Positions 42,503-49,081 of a stretch of DNA of 49,081 bases are shown here, piece after piece (the stretch's first letter is position 1; the number at the start of each line of letters is the position of its first letter). The translations under genes and the position numbers were made by a program. Location of the stretch: the NCBI GenBank assembly GCA_965661545.1, contig CBFIEF010000020.1:1-49081 (forward strand), given 5' to 3'. The DNA comes from UBA7985 sp965661545 (GTDB lineage Bacteria; Pseudomonadota; Alphaproteobacteria; UBA7985). The notes under the pieces are model-generated. The model did no database searches. It worked only from the letters and a program-made list of their open reading frames with translations, and was not told where the DNA came from.

Positions 42503-42973
42503 ATGTCCCGTCGTCACCGCGCCGAGAAACGTGAAGTTCTCCCCGATCCAAAGTTCGGGGATCAGATTGTTACGAAGTTCATGAACGTTCTGATGATCGA
42601 TGGCAAAAAGTCCGCCGCCGAGAAGATCGTTTATGGTGCGTTTGATCGCATCTCTGGCCGCACGGGTCAGGAAGGCGTTCAGGTGTTCCATGAGGCTCTC
42701 GAAAACGTCCGCCCACAGGTTGAGGTTCGCTCTCGCCGTGTTGGTGGTGCGACGTACCAGGTTCCAGTTGAAGTGCGCACAGAGCGTGCTCAGGCGCTGG
42801 CTATTCGTTGGCTCATCGGTGCATCACGCAACCGCTCTGAAAACACGATGACCGATCGTCTCGCGAACGAGTTGCTCGACGCAGCAAGCTCTCGTGGCGC
42901 CGCCATCAAGAAACGCGAAGACACGCATCGGATGGCTGAAGCCAACAAGGCGTTCTCGCACTACCGCTGGTAA
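42503..42973 (+). CDS. rpsG: Small ribosomal subunit protein S7
   Basis: Assembly initiator of the 30S head, 156 residues. MSRRHRAEKREVLPDPKFGD and the VRSRRVGGATYQVPVEVR segment are diagnostic. An AGAAGGAA ribosome-binding site precedes the ATG. 97 bases separate it from rpsL; a small CTAAACTGTTTAG palindrome lies in the gap. Confidence 0.98.
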   Translation: MSRRHRAEKREVLPDPKFGDQIVTKFMNVLMIDGKKSAAEKIVYGAFDRISGRTGQEGVQVFHEALENVRPQVEVRSRRVGGATYQVPVEVRTERAQALAIRWLIGASRNRSENTMTDRLANELLDAASSRGAAIKKREDTHRMAEANKAFSHYRW

Positions 42974-43031
42974 TCTTTTTAATGGCTGGGTGAACCCCAC
43001 TCGCCACAGTCAAACGATAAGGAATAGCCAC

Positions 43032-45110
43032 ATGGCACGCAGTACTCCTTTGGATCTTTACCGCAACGTAGGCATCATGGCCCACATTGACGCCGGTAAG
43101 ACCACAACGACAGAGCGCGTACTTTACTACACCGGTAAGTCGCACAAAATCGGCGAGGTGCACGATGGTGCAGCGACGATGGACTGGATGGAGCAGGAGC
43201 AAGAGCGCGGAATTACGATTACGTCCGCTGCAACGACGGCTTTCTGGGGTGACCACCGGGTCAACATCATTGATACGCCTGGTCACGTGGATTTCACCAT
43301 CGAAGTTGAGCGCTCGCTCAAGGTTCTCGATGGCGCAGTGGCAGTGTTCGAGGGCGTGGCTGGTGTTCAGCCGCAGTCTGAGACCGTATGGCGTCAGGCT
43401 GACCGCTACGGTGTGCCGCGCATCTGTTTTATGAACAAGCTCGACCGTCTGGGCGCTGATTTTTTGAAGTCTGCGCAGACCATCGAAGACCGCTTGGGCG
43501 CAACCGCTCTGATCTGCCAGCTGCAGATCGGTTGGGAGCATGAGCTCAAGGGTATGGTCGATCTGGTTAAGATGAAGGGTATCGTCTGGAACGACGAAAC
43601 CATGGGTGCTGATTACGACGTGATCGACATCCCTGAAGACCTCGTCGACCAAGCGAACGAATACCGCGAGAAGATGCTCGAAACGATTGTAGAGCAAGAC
43701 GAAGACGTCATGGAGAAGTACCTCGAAGGCGAAGAGCCGGATGAGGCAACTGTTAAGGCGTTGATCCGTAAGGGTACAATTGCTCGCGACTTCTTCCCCG
43801 TGTTCGGCGGTTCAGCGTTTAAGAACAAGGGCGTTCAGACGCTGTTGGACGCGATTGTTGATTACCTTCCGTCTCCTGCTGAAGTTCCGGCTGTAAAGGG
43901 TCAGGGCGTTCGGGATGCAAGTGAGGAAATCTCCCGCGCTCCTAGCGACGACGAGCCGTTCTCTGCTCTCGCATTCAAGCTGATGGCTACTCAGCACGGT
44001 ACTTTCACGTTTGCGCGGGTGTACTCCGGTCGCGTGAACAAGGGTGACACCGTGATGAACTCGAACAAGGAGCGGAAAGAGCGCCTTGGCCGTATCGTTG
44101 AAATGCACGCACGCGACCACAAGGATGTTGATTCCTGTGGTACCGGTGACATCATCGCATTCGTTGGTTTGAAGGACGTTGTTACGGGTGAAACCCTGTG
44201 TGACCAGTTCAAGCCTGTTGTTCTGGACCCGATGCAGTTCCCTGAGCCTGTGATCGAGCTGGCGATTGAGCCAAAGACCAAGGGCGACCAGGAAAAGCTG
44301 GGCATCGCGCTCGGTAAGCTGGCTGCTGAGGATCCATCTTTCCGTGTGAACACGGATGAGGAAAGTGGCCAGACCATTATTGCGGGCATGGGCGAGCTTC
44401 ACCTCGACATTCTCGTCGACCGCATGCGTCGTGAATTCAAGGTTGAAGCAAACGTAGGCGCGCCTCAGGTGGCGTACCGCGAGAGCATCACCCGCCGTAT
44501 TGAGCACACGTACACGCACAAGAAGCAGTCTGGTGGTTCCGGTCAATTTGCACAGATTTCTGTTGTGATCGAGCCCAACGACGCTGGCGAAGGTTTTGGC
44601 TTTGAGTCCAAGATTGTCGGTGGTTCCGTGCCGAAGGAATACATTCCGGGCGTGGAGAAGGGCTTCAAGGACCAGTCTGGCGCCGGTACGCTTGCTGGTT
44701 TCCCTCTGATCGATTGGCGCGTTCAGTTGGTTGACGGCAAGACTCACGATGTTGACTCGTCCGTCGGTGCTTTCGAAATCGCAGCTCGCGCATGTTTCCG
44801 CGAAGCCATTCCATTGGCTGGCGTACAATTGCTCGAGCCAATGATGAAGGTCGAAGTCGTTACCCCTGAAGACTACATGGGCGACGTTATCGGCGACTTG
44901 AACTCACGTCGTGGCATGGTTCTAGGCTCTGAAGCTCAGACCGGCGGCGTAACACAGATTAACGCGTTGGTGCCGCTGGCGAACATGTTCGGCTACATCA
45001 ACACGCTGCGTTCCATGTCTTCGGGACGTGCACAATTCACCATGCAATTCGAACGCTATGAGCCGGTGCCAAAGGCCGTAGCCGAAGAAGTTGTGGCGAA
45101 GCTGGCCTGA
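43032..45110 (+). CDS. fusA: Elongation factor G
   Basis: Translocation GTPase, 692 residues. G1 loop AHIDAGKTTTTER near residue 16-28, DTPGHVDFTIEVERSL for G3, NKLDRLGADF for G4. Start at ATG 43032 (MARSTPLDLYRNVGIMAHIDAG) with AGGAATAG in front; an in-frame extension back to 42894 overlaps rpsG and is rejected. Confidence 0.98.
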   Translation: MARSTPLDLYRNVGIMAHIDAGKTTTTERVLYYTGKSHKIGEVHDGAATMDWMEQEQERGITITSAATTAFWGDHRVNIIDTPGHVDFTIEVERSLKVLDGAVAVFEGVAGVQPQSETVWRQADRYGVPRICFMNKLDRLGADFLKSAQTIEDRLGATALICQLQIGWEHELKGMVDLVKMKGIVWNDETMGADYDVIDIPEDLVDQANEYREKMLETIVEQDEDVMEKYLEGEEPDEATVKALIRKGTIARDFFPVFGGSAFKNKGVQTLLDAIVDYLPSPAEVPAVKGQGVRDASEEISRAPSDDEPFSALAFKLMATQHGTFTFARVYSGRVNKGDTVMNSNKERKERLGRIVEMHARDHKDVDSCGTGDIIAFVGLKDVVTGETLCDQFKPVVLDPMQFPEPVIELAIEPKTKGDQEKLGIALGKLAAEDPSFRVNTDEESGQTIIAGMGELHLDILVDRMRREFKVEANVGAPQVAYRESITRRIEHTYTHKKQSGGSGQFAQISVVIEPNDAGEGFGFESKIVGGSVPKEYIPGVEKGFKDQSGAGTLAGFPLIDWRVQLVDGKTHDVDSSVGAFEIAARACFREAIPLAGVQLLEPMMKVEVVTPEDYMGDVIGDLNSRRGMVLGSEAQTGGVTQINALVPLANMFGYINTLRSMSSGRAQFTMQFERYEPVPKAVAEEVVAKLA

Positions 45111-45201
45111 TTTCGGGCTAACCAAATCGAAGGGAAGAGGAGCCTCGGCTCCCCGGCCTGGACTTAGGACAGAAACCACGGGAACAAAGGGATAAGGACC
45201 C

Positions 45202-46392
45202 ATGGCTAAGGAAAAGTTTGAACGTAATAAGCCACACGTGAACGTTGGCACCATCGGCCACGTTGACCACGGCAAAACAACCCTTACTGCAGCGATCACC
45301 AAAGTGATGTCTGACGTATACGGTTCTGCTGCAGTTGCTTTCGACGAGATCGATAAAGCACCTGAGGAAAAAGCGCGCGGTATCACCATTTCTACCGCTC
45401 ACGTTGAGTACGAGACCAACAATCGTCACTACGCACACGTAGATTGTCCTGGTCACGCCGACTACGTGAAGAACATGATTACCGGTGCTGCTCAAATGGA
45501 TGGCGGTATTCTGGTCGTTAACGCTGCTGATGGCCCAATGCCTCAGACACGTGAGCACATCCTGCTCGCGCGTCAGGTTGGTGTGCCGGCTCTGGTTGTA
45601 TTCCTGAACAAAGTTGATCAGGTTGACGACGAAGAGCTGCTCGAACTCGTTGAGATGGAAATCCGCGAGCTGCTTTCTGAGTACGAATTCCCGGGTGACG
45701 ATATTCCAATCATCAAGGGTTCTGCTCTTGCTGCTCTGGAAGGCCGTGACGATGAGATCGGTTCGAACCAGATCGTTGAGCTGATGAAGGCTGTTGATGA
45801 GTATGTTGCTGAGCCAGTACGTGCTCTGGACATGCCTTTCTTGATGCCTGTTGAGGACGTGTTCTCCATTTCCGGTCGCGGTACTGTTGTAACCGGCCGT
45901 GTTGAGCGTGGCGTTGTTAAGGTTGGCGAAGAAATCGAAATCGTCGGCATCCGTGACACTCAGAAGACCACTTGTACCGGCGTAGAAATGTTCCGCAAGC
46001 TGCTCGATCAGGGTGAAGCTGGCGATAACATTGGCGCGCTGCTGCGTGGTGTTGGTCGTGAAGATGTACAGCGTGGCCAGGTTCTGGCTGCTCCTGGCTC
46101 CATCACTCCGCACACGAAGTTCAAGGGTGAAGCTTACATCCTGACCAAGGATGAGGGTGGCCGTCACACGCCATTCTTCACGAACTACCGTCCACAGTTC
46201 TACTTCCGCACGACCGACGTTACTGGCGTTGTGACTTTGGATGCAGGCGTGGAAATGGTTATGCCTGGCGATAACATTGCCATGAACGTTGAGCTGATCG
46301 CACCGATCGCCATGGACGAGGGTCTCCGTTTCGCTATCCGCGAAGGTGGCCGTACCGTTGGCGCAGGTGTTGTTGCGACCATCGTAGAATAA
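45202..46392 (+). CDS. tuf: Elongation factor Tu
   Basis: GTPase that brings aminoacyl-tRNA to the ribosome, 396 residues. GHVDHGKTTL (18-27), DCPGHADYV (80-88) and NKVDQV are the GTP-binding motifs. An AAGGACCC site precedes ATG. Two hairpins follow the stop, the first having a UUCG loop. Codon use is strongly biased, as expected for this gene. Only one tuf copy is in the window; a second may exist elsewhere. Confidence 0.99.
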   Translation: MAKEKFERNKPHVNVGTIGHVDHGKTTLTAAITKVMSDVYGSAAVAFDEIDKAPEEKARGITISTAHVEYETNNRHYAHVDCPGHADYVKNMITGAAQMDGGILVVNAADGPMPQTREHILLARQVGVPALVVFLNKVDQVDDEELLELVEMEIRELLSEYEFPGDDIPIIKGSALAALEGRDDEIGSNQIVELMKAVDEYVAEPVRALDMPFLMPVEDVFSISGRGTVVTGRVERGVVKVGEEIEIVGIRDTQKTTCTGVEMFRKLLDQGEAGDNIGALLRGVGREDVQRGQVLAAPGSITPHTKFKGEAYILTKDEGGRHTPFFTNYRPQFYFRTTDVTGVVTLDAGVEMVMPGDNIAMNVELIAPIAMDEGLRFAIREGGRTVGAGVVATIVE

Positions 46393-46446
46393 GAACTTCG
46401 GTTCTTTCAGGCGGGACGGCATTGAATGTCGTCCCAACTGCCTGAA
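46392..46446 (+). terminator. Two stem-loops between tuf and rpsJ
   Basis: Hairpin 1: AGAAC / GTTCT with a TTCG loop (46392-46405), starting on the last base of the stop codon. Hairpin 2: TTCAGGC (46406-46412) with GCCTGAA (46440-46446), containing an inner GGGACG/CGTCCC and CATT/AATG pairing. No long T run, so it may act as RNA end-protector, partial terminator or leader of the S10 operon. Confidence 0.55.
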
Positions 46447-46570
46447 TTTGGAAGGGCCTTTCTGGGCGTTTCAGTCGGAGACAGACCGGCGCAGAATTTA
46501 TTGGAATGTGCTGCGGCAGCGCAGCGAATTGTAAGCATCGCCCCTGGTTGGGCGGGCGAAGAGGACACTG

Positions 46571-46885
46571 ATGGATAGTCAGAACATCCGGATCCGGCTT
46601 AAGGCCTTCGATCACCGCATTCTGGATAACTCCACGCGGGAGATTGTGAACACTGCCAAGCGCACGGGCGCACAGGTTTGCGGCCCTATTCCGCTGCCGA
46701 CACGGATTGAACGGTTCACCGTCCTGCGTGGTCCACACGTGAACAAGAAGAGCCGAGAGCAATTTGAAATTCGCACGCACAAGCGCGTGCTGGATATCGT
46801 TGATCCTACACCACAGACCGTGGACGCGCTGATGAAGCTCGACCTCGCAAGCGGTGTCGACGTTGAGATTAAGCTGCAAGCCTAA
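46571..46885 (+). CDS. rpsJ: Small ribosomal subunit protein S10 (NusE)
   Basis: 30S head protein, also an antitermination partner of NusB. 104 residues. MDSQNIRIRLKAFDHRILDNS and GPIPLPTRIERFTVLRGPHV are conserved. A GAGGA site precedes ATG. First gene of the S10 cluster, 178 bases after tuf. Confidence 0.98.
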   Translation: MDSQNIRIRLKAFDHRILDNSTREIVNTAKRTGAQVCGPIPLPTRIERFTVLRGPHVNKKSREQFEIRTHKRVLDIVDPTPQTVDALMKLDLASGVDVEIKLQA

Positions 46886-46925
46886 GGGCGCGGCTGTTTA
46901 GTTAAGAACGCACGGAGAAAGAACC

Positions 46926-47666
46926 ATGCGCACGGGTTTGATCGCACAGAAAATGGGCATGATGCGCCTCTTCACAGAAGATGGCACGCACCAGCCGGTT
47001 ACAGTGTTGAAAATGGACGGCTGCCACGTAGTCGCTCAAAAGACTACGGATCGTGACGGCTATAGCGCTGTTCAGCTCGGCTTCGATGAAGCTAAGCCTA
47101 AGAACACGTCTAAGCCGATGCGCAGCCACTTCGCGAAGGCGCGTGTTTCGCCGAAGAAGAAGTTGCTCGAGTTCCGGGTTCCGGAAGACAACTTGGTCGA
47201 TGTTGGCGCTGAGCTGGCTGCTGATCACTTTGTTCCGGGTCAGAAACTTGACGTATGCGGTACGTCCATCGGTAAGGGTTTCGCAGGCGCTATGAAGCGC
47301 TGGAACTTCGGTGGTTTGCGTGCTTCGCACGGTGTATCGGTGTCCCACCGTTCGCACGGCTCCACGGGGCAGTGTCAGGATCCAGGCCGCGTCTTCAAGG
47401 GTAAGAAGATGGCAGGTCACATGGGTGCACGTCGTGTAACGACTTTGAACCTGGATCTGGTTGACGTGGATGTTGAGCGCGGTTTGCTTTTCGTTCGTGG
47501 CGCAGTTCCTGGCTCCGAGGGTGGTTACGTGACCGTACGTGATGCAGTGAAGAAGGCGGCTCCTGAGGGCGCGCCGGTTCCTGCGGGTATTCGCGATCGG
47601 TCCGCGCCAGCGGCCGAAGCTCCTGCTGAAGAGGCTGTAGCCTCCGATGAAGGCGGCGAAGAATAA
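46926..47666 (+). CDS. rplC: Large ribosomal subunit protein L3
   Basis: Early 50S assembly protein, 246 residues. Family motifs include SIGKGFAGAMKRWNFGG and STGQCQDPGRVFKGKKMAGH, the latter with the glutamine usually N5-methylated. Unlike E. coli L3 (209 residues) it has an extra acidic Ala/Glu tail of about 30 residues, common in alphaproteobacteria. Confidence 0.98.
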   Translation: MRTGLIAQKMGMMRLFTEDGTHQPVTVLKMDGCHVVAQKTTDRDGYSAVQLGFDEAKPKNTSKPMRSHFAKARVSPKKKLLEFRVPEDNLVDVGAELAADHFVPGQKLDVCGTSIGKGFAGAMKRWNFGGLRASHGVSVSHRSHGSTGQCQDPGRVFKGKKMAGHMGARRVTTLNLDLVDVDVERGLLFVRGAVPGSEGGYVTVRDAVKKAAPEGAPVPAGIRDRSAPAAEAPAEEAVASDEGGEE

Positions 47667-47749
47667 GAAGAAGAGACGCCGGTCGGCGTCTTCTGTAACG
47701 GCTTCAATGACTTCGGTTCTGAGGCCTTAAAGTAAGGAGAGGCAGTTCC

Positions 47750-48388
47750 ATGAAAGTGGATATGCTGACATTGCAGGGTGATAAAGCGGGCGAAGCGACC
47801 CTGCACGACGACATCTTTATGCTGCCGGTTCGTGCTGATTTGTTGCACCGCGCCGTGCGCTGGCAACAGGCTAAGCGCCGCGCCGGTACGCACAAAGTTT
47901 TGTCCCGTTCCGAAATCGCGCGAACAGGCAAAAAGTTTGTTCGTCAGAAGGGTTCTGGTGGCGCTCGTCACGGTTCCCGGCGTGCAAACGTGTTCCGTGG
48001 TGGTGGTGTCGTACACGGCCCAACGCCTCGCGATCATAGCTTTGACCTTCCTAAGAAGGTACGCGCTTTGGCTCTTAAGACCGCGTTTTCTGCAAAGAAG
48101 GCGTCTGGTGAGTTGACGGTTATCGACAGCGCCACAATGGATGCTCCGAAAACTAAGGCTCTGAAGGATGCTTTGGCGAAATACGCTGGTTCTTCTGTGC
48201 TGGTCATAGACGTGAACATTGACGGTAACTTGCAGCTCGCGGCGAATAACATCGCTGGTGTTAATTGCCTGCCAACCGCTGGTGCCAACGTATACGACCT
48301 TCTCGCACACGAGCAGGTTTTGATCACCAAAGACGCAGCTGAGGCACTTGAAGTGCGCTTTGGTTTGCGTGAAGCAAGCGGGGAGTAA
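47750..48388 (+). CDS. rplD: Large ribosomal subunit protein L4
   Basis: 50S protein, 212 residues, and in some bacteria an autoregulator of the S10 operon. The long loop ARTGKKFVRQKGSGGARHGS and VHGPTPRDHSFDLPKKVR are diagnostic. ATG 47750 follows AAGGAGAGG. rplW starts 5 bases after the stop. Confidence 0.98.
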   Translation: MKVDMLTLQGDKAGEATLHDDIFMLPVRADLLHRAVRWQQAKRRAGTHKVLSRSEIARTGKKFVRQKGSGGARHGSRRANVFRGGGVVHGPTPRDHSFDLPKKVRALALKTAFSAKKASGELTVIDSATMDAPKTKALKDALAKYAGSSVLVIDVNIDGNLQLAANNIAGVNCLPTAGANVYDLLAHEQVLITKDAAEALEVRFGLREASGE

Positions 48389-48393
48389 GGGCC

Positions 48394-48741
48394 ATGTCAC
48401 GCGGCTACATGCTGTCCAAGCGCAACAAGCCAAAGCCAAATCTGGTGCTTTCCGGCGAGCGCGCTTTTGAAATTCTGCGTCGTCCGATTATCACGGAGAA
48501 AGCGTCTTTGGCGTCCGTGAACGGTCAGTACGTGTTTCAGGTTGCGATGGACGCAACTAAGGCTGAAATCAAGGCAGCGGTTGAGCAGTTGTTCTCCGTT
48601 GACGTGAAGGCGGTCAACACCTCGATTGCAAAGGGCAAGACAAAGCGTTTCCGCGGTCGTCTTGGTCAGCGTTCGGACATCAAGAAAGCTTATGTCTCTC
48701 TGGCTGATGGTCAGCAGATTGACACAGGCATCGGCGCTTAA
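48394..48741 (+). CDS. rplW: Large ribosomal subunit protein L23
   Basis: 50S protein near the exit tunnel that docks SRP and trigger factor. 115 residues. RRPIITEKASL and the KAEIKAAVEQLFSVDVKAVN segment are typical. The N-terminus has about 20 extra residues (MSRGYMLSKRNKPKPNLVLS) relative to E. coli; a start at 48409 (ATG, MLSKRNK) is possible. Confidence 0.96.
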   Translation: MSRGYMLSKRNKPKPNLVLSGERAFEILRRPIITEKASLASVNGQYVFQVAMDATKAEIKAAVEQLFSVDVKAVNTSIAKGKTKRFRGRLGQRSDIKKAYVSLADGQQIDTGIGA

Positions 48742-48755
48742 GGGAACCAATACCG

Positions 48756-49081
48756 ATGGCACTGAAGAGTTATAACCCACGGACCCCGTCGCAGCGCCAG
48801 CTGGTGCGCGTGGNNNNNNNNNNGTCGTATTACATCCTGGCACCGTGGCGGTGGTCACAAGCGCCGCTACCGGATGGTCGATTTCAAACGTCATCAGAGC
48901 GGTTTCGCGACGGTTGAGCGGTTGGAATACGATCCAAACCGCACGGCGTTCATTGCTCTCATCAAGTACGATGACAGTGGTGATCTGTCCTACATCCTGG
49001 CGCCACAGCGTCTTGCGATTGGTGACAAGGTTGAGGCCGGCAAGGGCGCGGACATCAAGCCAGGTAATGCCTTGCCGCTGG
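48756..49081 (+). CDS. rplB: Large ribosomal subunit protein L2 (3' truncated, interrupted by an assembly gap)
   Basis: 50S protein of the peptidyl transferase region, only its first third present. MALKSYNPRTPSQRQLVRV is the normal start. Ten Ns then interrupt it. After the gap the frame is shifted by one base relative to the start; in that frame the sequence reads RITSWHRGGGHKRRYRMVD and ends with ILAPQRLAIGDKVEAGKGAD, as in L2. The real missing length must be a multiple of three. By comparison with E. coli L2 about 28 codons including the broken ones are absent, so roughly 81 bases. It runs off the window. Confidence 0.9.
48814..48823. other. Assembly gap (ten Ns)
   Basis: Placeholder of ten unknown bases inside rplB; the true gap is longer, probably near 81 bases, since the L2 frame does not continue across a length of ten. 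Confidence 0.95.

Noticed and set aside
45118..46437. Long minus-strand frame opposite tuf (439 codons)
   Set aside because: Shadow of tuf produced by its biased codon use; no ribosome-binding site or recognisable domain.
48831..49006. Short near-repeat TACATCCTGGC before and after in rplB
   Set aside because: The two copies encode different, conserved parts of L2 in different reading frames; coincidence rather than an assembly duplication.

Overview
The window reads as a chromosomal contig from an alphaproteobacterium. The evidence is the gene order pcm / tolC / PopZ-position gene / valS, the joined str and S10 ribosomal operons (rpsL-rpsG-fusA-tuf-rpsJ-rplC-rplD-rplW-rplB), a FAD-type ferredoxin reductase, and transporter and salvage clusters of kinds common in marine members of the class. 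The family cannot be fixed from the sequence alone. A run of ten Ns inside rplB shows this is a draft or metagenome-derived assembly.

Layout. 1-4807 (+): oligopeptide/microcin C-type ABC transporter (YejB end, YejE, YejF). 4870-5763 (+): PHYHD1-like 2-oxoglutarate dioxygenase. 5835-16326: nucleoside uptake and salvage region. add and upp lie on the plus strand. A long minus-strand operon runs from the BMP-family binding protein through ATPase, two permeases, cdd and deoA to deoB. Together these would import nucleosides, deaminate them, split off the base, feed the sugar phosphate into central metabolism and recover uracil. 16507-22611 (+): sufE, pcm paralogue, tolC, a short protein in the usual PopZ/DUF2497 position, and valS. 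22654-31711: a mixed housekeeping stretch with a molybdopterin-binding-domain protein, NAD kinase, a PfkB sugar kinase, a lipid A-type acyltransferase, a class II aldolase/adducin protein, a patatin, a ferredoxin reductase and catalase-peroxidase KatG. 32285-36092 (+): taurine-type ABC transporter whose permease carries a very large extra N-terminal region. 36105-39628: solitary beta-class DNA methyltransferase, cytochrome P450 and an AT-rich gene-free stretch that abuts the 3' end of a tRNA-Met gene. 39629-41569 (-): tRNA-Met, mnmA and a small membrane protein. 41730-49081 (+): str/S10 ribosomal region.

Two ABC operons (nucleoside and taurine) share one design: the binding-protein gene comes first, a strong hairpin follows it, and the ATPase and permease genes come after. 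This fits higher expression of the binding protein. Several start codons are GTG or TTG. No CRISPR array, insertion sequence, integrase or phage gene was seen. The least ordinary items are the enlarged TauC-like permease, the P450/AT-rich block beside tRNA-Met with a 9-bp inverted repeat in front of the P450 gene, and the diverged protein in the PopZ position. Nothing here clearly amounts to a new multi-gene system.
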